Shown here one piece after another: positions 10,001 to 23,900 of a stretch of DNA of 64,000 nucleotides. Location of the stretch: assembly GCA_026315105.1 (NCBI GenBank), contig CM048744.1, positions 662,349,676-662,413,675 on the forward strand. The letters run 5' to 3'. Made by a program: the position numbers and the translations under genes. Position 1 is the first letter of the stretch, and every line of letters begins with the position of its first letter. A model generated the notes under the pieces. That model ran no database searches and was not told where the DNA came from. It worked only from the letters and a program-made list of their open reading frames with translations. This DNA comes from Locusta migratoria (lineage: Eukaryota; Arthropoda; Insecta; Orthoptera; Acrididae).

Positions 10001-13000
10001 GGTCAAATGCACTCCCTGCATCATCTCTTCCTCCACCTCTATGAGAAATTATATGCTTCTATCAGCTTTTGTGGTGAACAGTGAAACAGCATAAAATTTA
10101 TTGCAATGTATCCTCTGTCACACACCATAAAGAAGCTTGCTGAAGGTCAAGTGTACAAACTTTTGTCAAGATTGGAATAAAACTGTGGTTACCTTTTACT
10201 TATAATGTTGGTGGCCTAGTGTGCTGATGTGACTTCTGAAGTTTTCCCAGCGTATTTCTTCTTCCAGTAACTTTCGGGCATGCAGCCAGATCACGTCGTT
10301 ATTCTGACACGATATTTTGGCCTGGAAGCATCCGGCCAGCTTCAGATGAGTAGTGATTACTGACGAGCCTAGGTGCAGTCACGGTATTTATAGTGGTCCT
10401 TGCGCTTGCATGAGGTGGTGTCATGCGATTGTCGGTAAGACGTAATTACACTGATTTTTTTAATAACTGAATCTCATAAACTGGATACTGGAGTTAAAAT
10501 TTTTGTTTCACTAAATTCCATTGTATGTCAAGAAGTAGCAGAGCACTGCATTTTTATGGGACACACAATGGAATATAGTAAAACACAAATTTTAGCTCCA
10601 GTTTCTGGGATTCAGTTATTAAAGAATCAGTGGAAATATGTTTTGCTCACAATCTTATAAATTTTAACAATGGCTTTCAGATGGACAATAATTCGAATCC
10701 TGTGATTAATATTATCCAGTCACAGCATCACAGCGTAATCAATGTCATCAATCGATTATTAATGATTAGAAGAATCGTGCATAACACCACCTAACACGTG
10801 TGGAAAATGGCACCAGCACTTTTGGCATGCGCAAGAACTACTATAAATACCGCGACTGCACCTGGGCTCTTCTGTTATCGCTACTCACCTGAAGATGGCC
10901 AGACATTTCCAGGCCTAAACATTGTGTCAGAATGATGACGGGATCCGGCTGCACTCCCAAAAGTTACTGGAAGTAGTGTGTTGATGTTGGCAATGGAGAA
11001 AATGATGGGAGATGTGACATTGTCATTAGCCAATCACATGATAGTATGCATATCTAATGAGATCTGCTGATTTTTATGCAGATTAAACAAATGCATTTAA
11101 TTGTTTGACGTTTCATATTTTGTTTTGTTACAATATGGCATGAGAACTAATGTTGACATTGAAATCTACTAGTACAAGGGTACATACAAGAATCTGACAA
11201 CCATATAGCAGCAATGCAAAAATCATTTACTTCAATGGTGACACAAAGAACTAATTCCCCTCTTACATAAAATTTTAATCAAGTCACAGAGTAAGGGGAA
11301 TAATCCTTTCTGTAGACCATGAAGTGAATAGTTAATGCTGTTCCTGCTCTAAGGTTAACATGTTCTTGTATATACTCTTGTCTGGTCAGTAAAATAATTA
11401 ATCTTGTAAAGGAAACATTACTCTGTCAACATTATCTCACTACACCTTCACCGCCCTACATAAAACTTAAGTATGTCAGAATTCATTGTAATGTCTGAAA
11501 GAGGGATGAATTGAACATTGTTTTACATCATTTTGTTTCCTATCATTAATTTTTCACAAAACAATTATAACTGACTAAATTTTGATTGGTTGCCAGCATC
11601 TGATCCATGACTGGATACCTCATTTCCAGTGATTCACATCTGTTACAACATTAACACACTAGACTGTGAACATTGTTAATAAAATTTAACCAAAAATGTA
11701 ATTTTATCGAGGTGCATAGGTAAAGAATCCTCCGCCAAGCACCATACATGTCATATGTCCTGAACTACATGTCATAGGTGGTTCTTACCCCTGCAGCAAT
11801 TGCTACCTCACAGTAAGGAATAAGTGTACCAAATTTGGTTGAAATTGGTCGAGTTGTTTAAGAGTATATGTGCAATATTGTTGGGCAATGAAGCAGTTTT
11901 CTTATTTGCACATTTCATTGCTTATAATATCATAACTGTGTTGTGTGATCCTTACACCAACAGTGGCATTCCTTTTGGTTTTTTAAGGTCAAGTGTGCTA
12001 AATTTTACCAAGATTGGAACAAAAGTGTAGATTTGTATATTTTGTTTTTTTATGTAGATTAAAAACATTTCATGCATATTATCATATATTTACAAAGTTG
12101 GTATATAATTTATAATGATGTTAATATCTCTTCTTTACCTCCTACTGCTTTTTCCTGTATTGTTAATGGAAGTTGATGTTTATGTGCAACATACGCCTAT
12201 TTTTATAACACTTTTTCCTTGTGGCATTGATGTGTTTTTAATTCACCTTACCTATACTATTAGAATCAGGATTTCTAACAAATTGAAGGATTACGAATGG
12301 AGTCCCCAATATAAGACACTATAAAAAATATGTTTACAAACCCTGTAAAACAGGTGATATTTCTACATCTATATCAACACCTACATATTTACTCTGCAAA
12401 TCACATTTAACCTTCAGTTAACAACGTGAAATCCCATATTTTCTTCAACATCAAATCTTTTGACCCAAATAGTGTATATAGGTCCTGTGTGTCACTGTCA
12501 ACATTTGAGGAAACAATGAAGCATATTTTAAATGTATATTACACTTTTATTAAACATTTAGGAGAAATAAAGCACAACTATTTTCAATGTCAGGTTATTT
12601 TGGCCCATATGTTAGAGAGAGAGAATGTTAAGAGCCTGGCAGAGGGTTTATCTCTACTACTCCAGTCTATTAGTGTGCAGGAAAAAGGAACACCTAAATA
12701 TTTCCATTTTTGAATTGATTTCACTTATTTCATTATGATGATCACATCTTCCTATATAGGCAAGTACTATGTATGCAAGTGTTTGCTTTCGGAGGAGAAA
12801 GTTGGTGAAATAAATTTCGAAGTGCGGTAGCCAGAGGAGATGGTTGTATGACGGTTTTGTGCGCCTTTGTGATTGCGTGAGTGTTCTATTTTCTGAAGAA
12901 GGCCATGGCCGATAGCAGAAAGTATTGTATGTGTGTGTCTTTTGTAAGTGCCTGTTGCAGCTCCACGCCACGTCTTTGCGGTGAGTTGTAAACTGTCATT

Positions 13001-16000
13001 ACTATATTATTAATTGCAACCTGTACTTTCCATTATTATATGAAATAAATTTCACAAATACATCTCACCTTTCTTTTAATGATTTCCACCCCAACTCATG
13101 CATTATTTCTGTGACACTCGCTCCTGTGTATTGCAGTCATGCAAAATGAGCTGTCCTTCTCTGAACTTACTTTATATCCTCCACCAGTCCCACATGGTGG
13201 GGATCTCACAGTGCACATGCACAGTGCACATGAATACTCTAAAAAAGGATTTTACAAAAAAGCAAACAGGTACAACATCCTACACTGGGTTAGATATATG
13301 GGAGACGACATATTTTGCCTAATAGATGAACCAAGCTGTAAAATTGACCAGTTAACAAACTCTGCTAATGATAAGTTCCATAAAGATTCAGAACAAATAA
13401 CACACATTTGGGATATACAGAAAACCACCGCAACAACATGATTCTACATCAGACAACTAATCACTTGGACACACATAAACAAGAGTACCAGATACATGCT
13501 CAGCAGACAAAACCCCATCTCATGAGACACAGTCAACAACCAGAAAGAAATTAACAACATAGCACAAACAGCTACAAATAATGGGTACAATGAAAACCTG
13601 ACAGAAGCTGAACAAGAGGAGAAAATATTCAAAAAACAGGTAAGAATAAACATACAACTACTACCGGAAACAGTTTGTGTTTCTCAAAACAAACAGTGGA
13701 TCTTACAAATCCAATGTAGATGATGTCAAATATGGAGAGCCTCAAGGTTCTCTCTTGGGACCACTCCTGTTACTAATTTATTTTAATGATATAAAGTACT
13801 GCCCACCTGACAATAAAACAATATGATATGCAGATGATACAACAATCATGTGCAAACACAAAGACCATGGTAGCCTGGAGGTGTTGTGCTTCAAAGACTG
13901 CAATAACTGAATTTAACTTTGGGAAGTAAACAAAATTTGACATGAAACTAACCATAGGAATCCAAATTGAAAAAAATGAAAAATGTACAAAATTTTTGGG
14001 TATCATAATCCATGACAACCTCAGGCAGGACATACACATAGATACCCTGGCCCATAAGTTATCCAAAAACATATTTTCCATAAATATGATCAGCAAATAT
14101 TGTAAAGATATGCATGTGCTAAATACTGCATACCATTCATTATTCGCATCCAGTTTAAACTATGGGATAGAGATTTTGGGTGCAACAACAAAAACCAATC
14201 TCAACACACTGTCAATGCTACAAAAAAAAAAACTGATAGAATTGTCTGTGGGGCCAAACCTAGACAGTCGTGTCCAAATCTTTTTACAAAATTGGATGTA
14301 CTTACTATTATAGGCATATATATACTAAAAATAACAATGTGTGGCGGCGGTAGCCACCAATTTGACGGTGTGCGTGTATCGACCATAGCCAAGAACTGAG
14401 TGTCACATCTTTATGACAATCTTTGGTGTGTTTCCTTGTGCGTATCTGCCATGTTTAAAACCAGTTGATGTTTGTGCTCTGTAACGACAACATCAATAAA
14501 GTTATTGTTCCTTATAGTGTGTGATCATTGGGCTCCACTGCCCTTAGTAACCCCCACAGTGGTGACTCCGTACTAAAACCGGTTCTACACGTTCAGTACA
14601 GGTTTGGCCCGCGGTTTTTGGTGTTTTTCTTCGATTGTAATTCGCTCGTGCTCGGTACCCCAACAATCCCACGCCCAAGTGCAACATGTTGACGCCCGTG
14701 CAACTGTCGCCCGGACTCTCACTTCCTCGGTAACTTGTGGTTTCCGGCATTCTCACAAGTGTTAGCAGTTCGCATAACGCCAGACTGCCACACTTGTCCA
14801 GACATTCGCCACTGGACATCTTCAAATCGCCGCAGTTCAACAATACTATGCCTCAGCGATGTGACTCTGGCTTTGTCACTCCACAGACGCTTTCAGGTGC
14901 TACTTTTTATGCCACTCCACTGTTAGAGCACTCTCAGCTCTTCTGTGCTTCGGACAATGCCAGTTACAACATGGACTTTGTGTAAAATTCAAATGTGCAA
15001 CCACCTGCCACCACGCCAGCCAGGTATGCCAATGTATCACTCCGCCAGTCATGCGCCCAGCCTCCAATGGCTAGGTGGGCTATGAACTTTTGCTTCTCTG
15101 AGTGCTGTGCATCACTCTGTACCATTTGAACTTCAACAACCCAGTCACTGTACACATGTTTGTGTTGAACATTGTCTAACTTTGCGAGTGCACCTCCTCA
15201 TAAGAGTTAGTCTCCGGCAGCTTGTCCCCGCCCCCTTCCACCTCTGTACCAGTTCAACTGCCTCCTTCAGTGCATGATGTGAACATTCCGCACTATGAGC
15301 CTTCCTACGACCCCCCCCCCCTCCCCCCCCAGTTTCATCCACTGTGCTAACTCTGCGAATGTGTGTGCTACACAGCATGTGCTTCTGTGTGCCGTGTATC
15401 CGGGTGTTCCTTCTGCGATGCGAAGTGGTCCCCTTCCACACCCAAAGTTTGCCGGACTTTCGACCATTGCTCCAGCACTACCTGGCACATCTGCCACACC
15501 ATGTGACGCATTTGCGGCTTGCCGATGAAGATCGCTGATGTCGATGCTGCAGCACCTCCACCACTTCCTGGCTCACCTCCTTCTCCGCTGCCAGGCCACC
15601 TTCCGAAGCTACGTCGATTCTCATTTGACTCTCCGACCACCTGGTTCTCATCGAGCGCATTTTCGAACATTAAAATTTGGACGATTTTGCTCGCTACCTC
15701 TGCTTAACTACTTCGCTGCATGGCCTTGTGGACCTAATTTGTGACCTGGTTACCTCCCCGCGCCCTCATTCAGAACTGCTATGAAAGTGCCAAAAAGACT
15801 GTCCTGGAGCATGTCACCTGGTCTGTGGAGGAGACACATAATTGAAGAGGAGAACCTAGGTGACAAATGTCCATCTGAACTTTGGCGACGCCTTTGGCTC
15901 TTGATTAGCGAACAGGTGATGCCTGACCCCTCACTCATGGCAATCTGGACAAGTAAACTACCTCTGGCCATGCCAAAAGCTTTAATGCACAAGTCCTCCA

Positions 16001-19000
16001 GTGAGCGCATTCACATTGCGGACTGACTACATGAAGTGCATCTTCGAGAATCTCATCTTGCGCAATCCGTCACACCACACCCACCTGCCTTCGCAAGGGG
16101 CCATTCCCGCTTTCCAAAGGAGATCATGGATCACTTGGCATTCCGCACCGTGTCACCGCACCACTGCAACTGCTACCAGCACCGGAGGGAATCAGCACTG
16201 GTGAAGAGGACACGCCCCCTTCCCCTTCGTACTTCCCGCCGAAACAGCGACTTCACTATCCGTATTGCTTCTTTCAAGCCCATTTCGTCAGTGCTGCAAG
16301 GAAGCGTAGGTCCCCTTGCAGCTCCCAAATGAGATGGTTGGATTGGTTTAGGTGCCACCACCTGCCCTGAAGATTGCAGGCGCCTACCTACTCTCCACTC
16401 TATGCACATTGTCGCCGCTGCAGGTGTTCGTCTATATATTACTGACCTGAACTCTGGCCGAAACTTTCTCATTTACACTGGTGCTGATGTCCCACTTCTG
16501 CCTCCTGGACTGTCTCCGAAACCTCTGCGACCGAGCAACATGCTTCTTTGAGCTGTCAACGGCTCACAACTTCGCTACTCGGGCTCCAGAACTCTTGAAG
16601 TCAAGCTCTCACCTTCGCGCGTCTTTGAGTGAGATTTTCTAGTAGCCAGTGTTCCCAAGCATATTCTTGGAATTGACTTTCTCTTGTTTCATGGACTATC
16701 TCCTGATGTTGTTCAACGTGCAGTGATTCAGTCCCCCTCAAATACTTTTATCAAGTGTGCTTCGTTGAGCTGTGCTGATCTTAGTGTAATTCGTGAGTGT
16801 TTAAATACTGTCACTGAACATGGTAGAACCATTGACATGTTAGGTGCGGAACAAGTGCAAGTCGTGCATTTACACCATGAATGACTCAATGTCATTTGTG
16901 AGTGCTCAGACACTGCGGCCAAACTACAAAGTGACAGTGATAAGTTTAATTTGGAAAATGCGCAAGTGGAACTACGTGAACATCTCAACCTGTCTTGGCA
17001 ATTGGCTGAAAATCAATCTGCACTTGACTCTTGAGCAGTTGTCCATCCCCACACTGCACAAATCACAGGTTTTGCCTCATGTTCCCAGTGAACCCCTTCC
17101 TACTTCGGAACTTTTGCCTTCTCCGATTATTTCTCCTGCTCCTCCACGCTCATACGCAGAGATCTGCAAAGACAATAGCATGCTCTCGCCTCATTTGTGT
17201 GCTCCACAAACTGTTGCACCATCAAACTCTGCACAAAACAGACGGTCACGCATTCATTCGAGTGTGCCATGAGTGACTTTCCTGAACAAGCCCGCAGTGT
17301 TAATTTTCCCTATCTCAATAAACTCTAGTGACGTGTCTCAATGTGTGCCAGTCAGTACTCCTGCTTCTGCTCCCGTAAACCCTCTGTCAATCATGCAGAC
17401 GCCACCATATAGAGCTTCATTGCACCAACCAGATTGTTGGCCCTCGCTGTGATGTTGGCAATGCTGCCTCCCCACCAGTTCACGTCTCCTTGCCAGCCAC
17501 TGCTCACCTGCGCGCGCATTGCCTACCCAACCCAGCACTCTGGCTGCTGTTTCTCCAACTTTGCCGTTCGCCACTTCCATCTCCTCAGCGCCACGTACAC
17601 CCGCATGTGCACCCGCCTGCGGCCAACATGCACACCAAGCACTCACAGTTGCGGTTCAACTGTTCTGCAGCTGCCATGTCAACTTTGGCCGCTGCCACCA
17701 CCACCGCCACCATGTTGGCGCCACACGCCCTGACTCATGCCCCCCCCCCCCCCTCCCAGCGGCCACCTCGTCACCCACGGCTTCTGTTTCATCTGCTGTT
17801 GCTGCTGCTTCACCAGCGCTGCCATCCTCTATCACTGCCCACATGGCAACTACTTCGAGTCGGCCGGGCACAGGCACGTTGCCCGCGGCCACTACAGCTA
17901 CTTCTCACCGCTGCTTGCTGCTGTCATACGTGCACGGCGTGCCACGCCCACCTCTGCCGGCTGTCATTCCGCACGACTTGCCATTGCACACGCCATGTTA
18001 CCTCTGGCTAGTGCCATGCCCTTGCATGCCTCACAAGGAGTAGTTGTCACGAACGGTACGGTTCACAGACTGCGCCTCACTGGCTATGTCCCTGTGTTCT
18101 CTAAACTGCATCCTCTGGGTCCCAAAAAATAGGCCCCAGTTGACGGGCAATTGTCTGAACTACTGTCAACTAGTGTGATCGAGTTATCTTTCAGCAGCTG
18201 GGCCTCACCCATTCACGTAATAAAGAAACATGACAGCACATGGCGCATGTGCGGCGAGTATCCCAACCTCATTGCTAAGACTATTACGGACAGCTTTCCA
18301 ATTCTGAACGTCACTGATTTTTCCAAATTACTTGCTGGATCTAAAGTTTCTCGGTTGTTGATTGCAAGTGTGCTTACCGTCAAATTCCCATGGCCTCTGA
18401 GGACATTGGAAAAACGGCCAGCACCACCCCGCTTGGCCTTTTCCAGTATTGTTTCATGCCTTTTGCACTTAAAACCACCACACAAATCTGGCAACAATTT
18501 ATCAGTGGGTTTTACAGGACTTAAAATTTTGCTTTGTGTATTTAGATGACATTCTGATTTTCAGCTCCTCGTTCGAGGAAAACAAAATACATCTGCAAAT
18601 CATTCTTGACAGGCTGGCCAAAGCAGGGATTGAATTGAATGATGACAAATGCCAACTGCATCTCCCCTTGGTACAGTTCCTCGGGTATACAGTTTCGTTG
18701 GAGGGCGTCAACATCCGCCCCCCTCCTTCAATGCACTCAAGGAATTACTTTGCTCAAGCGATCATGGTTGCTCATCCGCATCCCGGCGCAGAAGTTTTTG
18801 TCACTACAGATGCAAGCGACACTGCCATCGGTGCACTTCTCAGACAATCTTACGACGGTGTAATCTCTCCCCTGCAGTTCTTTTCCAAAAAATTAAACAA
18901 TCCACAACGCAAGTACTTGGCCTTTGACAGGAAACTTCTTGCCATCTACAAGGCCATTAACCATTTCCGTGCAGAACTTGAAGGTCGCCCCTTTCACGTT

Positions 19001-20922
19001 CTTAGCAATCACAAACCACTGGCTGCTGCCATCAAAATTCACCCGGCTGACCCACCTCCTAGGTGCTTCCGCTACCTCGACTACATATCGTAATTCACAA
19101 CAGACGTGCATTATATCGAGGGCGTGGATAATGTAGTGACAGATTTCCAATCTCAGATTGATTCTGTCTCTACTGTCATCGATCTCTCTAACCTTTCCAC
19201 CCTACAATCCACCTACAATGATCTCCTTGCTCTTGTCTCTGACCCTTCCTCTTCCCTTCATCCCACCTGCACCACCTTTCCGGGTGTCACCGGTGAGGTA
19301 TGGTGTGATGACTCAACGGGTAAACTCCCTTCATTCCCGCTCTCTTCAAGATGCCATTTTCCAGAATCTGCATGAGCTTGTGTACCTGGGAGTCAAAGCC
19401 TCGACATGCCTCCTGGTGCGTGAGCATTTTGCTTGGTGTGACATGAGGCAGGATTGCCAGGCCTGGGCCCGCTTTTGTGTCGCGCGTCAGTGGAACAAGG
19501 TCGCATATAACCCCCCCCCCCCCTTTCGCTTGGTTCATTCCCTCCTTTGTTCGGCAGATTCCAGCATGTCCATTTGGGTCTTGTTGGCCTCTTCCACTGG
19601 TCGACGGTCACTGGTACATCCTTTTCATGATCGATCGCACCACTAGGTGGATGGAGGCCACACCTCTGCTTAACATCACTGCTGAGTCTGTCACTCATGG
19701 TTTTATATCTACCTGGATTGCTCGCTTTAGCTGCCCCTCAGTCATCACAACTGACCAGGGATGCCAATTCGAGAGTGGCCTTTTCACCAATATCTGCCAC
19801 TTCTGCGGCATTTGCCGGATCCACACCACCGCCTATCATCTGCAGAACAATGGGCTGGTGAAGTGGTGGCACCGGACCCTAAAAATGGCCCTTCGGTGCC
19901 ACGGGTCACTTTGGCTTGATGCCCTTCCCCTGGTTCTCCTTGGTGTGCATTCGACATATAAGGAGGACCTGTGTGGCACCGTTGCATAGTTCGTATACGG
20001 GCAACAACTCACCTTACCGGGCGAGCTTGTCACTCTATCTCCTCCCCCCTCACTCAAGGATCTCCCTTCATTAGTCGACTGAGTCCGCATCATCTGTGCT
20101 GCAGTCTCCCCTTCCCCTCCTGCCAGCCACTCTCCTACACCTGTAAGGGTACCTTCGAACCTGCAGACTTGCGAGTTCATGTTCTTGCGTGATGAGTCCA
20201 TCCACCCACCCTTACAGTCCCCTTACTCCAGTCCTTATCCTGTCCTCCTTTGTGCAGCAAACACCTACACTGCCCTCCTCCACGGCAAACCTACTGCTGT
20301 ATCCATCAATCGCCTGAAGTCAGCACACCTCGATCCTGCTTCCCCTCCCAAGGTCGAGGCTCCCCCTCCCTCTCCCTCTTGCACTTCACCCCCCCCTCTC
20401 CTTCGCTGTCGGGTCACACACCACCTTTGGTCAGTAACTCCTCTCCCTCCTCTCTGTTGTCCCCCTTCAGAGGTTTCTCTCGTCCCTTCCCCCCCCCCCT
20501 TCCCTTCGATCCCTGCTATCAATTCTCCATCCCCGTTCCCCCGCCATTCACAACAGAGCTGTCCATCATGGTGCACAATTATAACCTATTCATAATGTGC
20601 ATGTCGTCCTCTAAATGCAAACTCATTAAATGTTTCCAGCTTGCTCGTGATTTCGTTCCTTCCAAGGCTCGGGCCTTTATGGTCCTGTCGAGCACTGTAC
20701 TAGTCGTAGTTCCAGTCCGTGGCTCCCGCTCGAGCCGGTGACTCTCACATCAGGTCACGCTGCCTTCTCGATTACAGAACTTCATCGTTCGAGGCCCTAC
20801 CGCATGTCGATTGCCTCCCCCTCTTGTCCTACCTCCCCCTCCCAACCCTCCATGGCTCCCAGGAGTACTTTGTACTGCGAGGGTGTGGGGCCTGTGTGGC
20901 GGTGCTAGCCACCAATTCGAGT

Positions 20923-20953
<31 letters not shown>

Positions 20954-23900
20954 GGATCACAGCCAAGAACTGAGTGGCACATCTTTATGAAAATCTTTGG
21001 TGTGTTTCCTTGTTTGTATCTGCCATGTTTAAAACCAGTTGGTGTTCTGCACTGTAATGACATCATAAATAAAGTTATTGTTCCTTATAGTGTGTGGTCA
21101 TTGGGCTCCACTGCCCTTAGTAACTTCCACAAATGTATGTCAAAACAATCAGTCCAAACCAAAACTATGACCTACATGAGCACAATACAAGACAAAAACT
21201 AAGATACCATGTAAATAGCCGTAGAACAATATTACATCCAGAAAAATTGACTTCACACTGGGATGAAGCTTTCAAATGCCCTACCAAAAAGCCATGCAGC
21301 CCTGCCGTCCTTCTGAGTAACAAACAAAAAGTCCAGTTAAAAAGAAACTTAATTCAAAATCCCTTTTATTACCCTGAGGAATTCTATACCCATATCAAAA
21401 ATATTTCATAATAAAGTCATAATTTAGGTAACTGTAAAATGACCAAATTATGATAATTTTTTTTCATAACTTTTAATTGTATATTAAAAACAATTGAAAT
21501 TTGTAAATTTTTATATTATTGTAAATTATATCTAAACATATATTTCTAAGGTATAAATATGTAATTTTTTGTTTGTACATTTAAAAAAAGGCAAAAGTCA
21601 TTAAAATATAAAGTTTATTTATTGTAAAACACTAATCTTTATTTTACAATCTGTGTAATTGACATATTCAGAAGAATAATCTGTATAAAACTTCAAAATT
21701 TGTATTTGATTATTGGATGTTTAATAATATAATAATAATAATAGCTATTATTATTATAGTTATTATCGCAAGTGCAGAATACATACAAGACAAAAAGACA
21801 ATAACAACAAAAAGTGAGAAAGTCAGAAAACAAAAGATTGTATATATTGACTTACAACAACATAGAGTCATTGCAATTTTTTCCTCAGTATTATGTAACG
21901 CTTTCCATTTCTATCGAATCTCACAAAATATGTAAAAAACATTCAAGCTGATGGGCTTTATATCAATGCAGTTTTTAGATAAAATGTGCAGTGAAAAGTA
22001 TTGCACAACTATATTTTGTGCAAAAAAACACTTGTCCTACTAAGTTTTTGTTCAATGGAGTGATGACCATGTGAAGATATGGTGACAAACTAGTTGTGTG
22101 ATTACACAATACCTATCATTATGTGCTGGAACTTTTAAATAGGCAATTTATGGTATGATTTTCCACCGAAGATAAAAAAGGGTCTTACCTGAGTCAATAA
22201 AATGGGAGCAATTGTGTTTGTTTTATACATTTCAGCAAGTTCTTCTGCTTTAAGATCTGCTAGTTTAGCAGTCTTGTTTCCAGCTATTCCAGCATTATTT
22301 ATTAATAGATTCAGGCCTTCATCACCAACAATTCCTTCAACATCTTTTGCAAAATTTGCTAGGCTGGAAAAATCTGTAACATCTGGAATTACAAGACATT
22401 AGTAATTATTTGATAGCAAAAACGTTGATGCACATATTTTAATATGAGGAATATATATATTTTTGTTTTAATTAAATATCTCTTTCATAATTTTTTATGC
22501 TAGCTCTTACATTTTACATTGTCTGTGTATGTTCTGATTACCAGAAAAACAGATTTGTTTTGATGCTGAGATCTTCAGTCCGATCTGATGTCGCTCTCCA
22601 TACTACTCTATCTTGTGTAAGCTTCTTCATTTCTGAATAACTATGGCATCCCACTTCCATTTAAACCTGCTTACTGCACTCAAGCCTTGGTCTCCCTTAC
22701 AACCCGCCTCCCCCACCCATGGACGGCATATCTGCAGTGACAAGTACTCCCTTGCCCTCAATATGCTGAACGGCCCTCCAGACAGACATTACCACCCCCC
22801 CCCCCCCCCCAAATCCCAGACCTAGTGCGCAAACAGATTTCCAATGACATATTCTCACAAACCCCAAATCTTCCTTCCACCACCAATAACCAACCACAAA
22901 AGACTGTTCCCCTCATCACCCAATACCATCCAGAACTGGAAGAACTAAACCACACCCTTTCTCATTGCTTTGATTTCCTGTCACCATAGCCAGAAACCAC
23001 TGCCGCCTGCCACAGGGATTCAGCCCCACTACAAGACCTTCCCAATCCACCCACCCAGCACTTCCTATTCTATTCCTGTTGTGGCGACCGATTGATCTCC
23101 ACATCGACAGTAGATGACTTTCAATGTTATATCTTTAAGCCCGGCCTCTTTGCGAGACGGCTTCTCTATCTCTGCCAGCCATATTCTAACCAGTGCTGTA
23201 TGACCTGTTCTACTGTGTACAATAAAGTGTTTGTTAGATTGAATACATGTGGTCTCATTGGGTCTAAGACCCCACTTGATTCCCCATACTGGTGACCCCT
23301 TGTCAGAAGTGCACTTTCATACTGCACACGCTGTGCTGTCATCAGTTTATCATGTAAATTTCTAAATTTCACCCACGAAATACAGGAGTTGTTGTCTCAC
23401 CAACTGTCACAATGACTACGTCACTTCGACCTTTGCACCAGTTTTGTCACCTCAAGCTCAGTGCATGCCTACTTCCTCCAGTTAGTAGCCTTTTCATTCT
23501 CAGAACAAACATTACAGGACATGTTCAACGTGCGGAGTGCTATGTGTGCTGCCAGAAACTTAACTGACTCTGGCCTCAGTTCAGCATTCTTTTTTCAAGT
23601 GTTTCTTCTGCAAACAGTGTTAATGTTGTTCCACACAACATCTCATGTACTAAAAACACTCAAAACTTGCAGGGCATAAACTTCTCATACTTACAACATT
23701 TGGATTTCAGACTGGCAACCGCTCTGCCGAGTGAGTTAGTGTATCCTTCCGCCAACCACATGCTCAACCAATGAGGTGTGGTTTCCTCAAATCATTTGAA
23801 CTTTTCTTCTGAAGCCCCGCCCCCTGCCCCCCAGCTGTTTCATCAACCATTAGGTTAATTATGGCCAATTTTCTCATGCTTTGGGTGCACATTTTTCCAT

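Larger units (their letters stand above)
14340..21131 (+). mobile_element. Gypsy-1: full-length, inactivated Ty3/Gypsy retrotransposon
   Basis: Two LTRs (14340-14558 and 20895-21131) starting TGTGG and ending CACA bound a 6.3-kb interior. The 4-bp direct repeat AATG flanks the whole (14336-14339 and 21132-21135). The order gag, protease, long linker, RT, RNase H, integrase defines Ty3/Gypsy. No env-like ORF is evident. Many stops and frameshifts, several at long C runs, interrupt it. It lies in intron 3 of the sniffer-like gene, in the opposite transcriptional orientation to the gene. Confidence 0.92.

Noticed and set aside
9768..10084. Overlapping plus-strand Ser/Leu/Pro-rich frames
   Set aside because: They arise from a CT-rich low-complexity stretch.
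15145..20576. Minus-strand frames rich in Gly, Arg and Glu across Gypsy-1
   Set aside because: They are complements of proline/serine-rich Gypsy coding sequence with no family resemblance.
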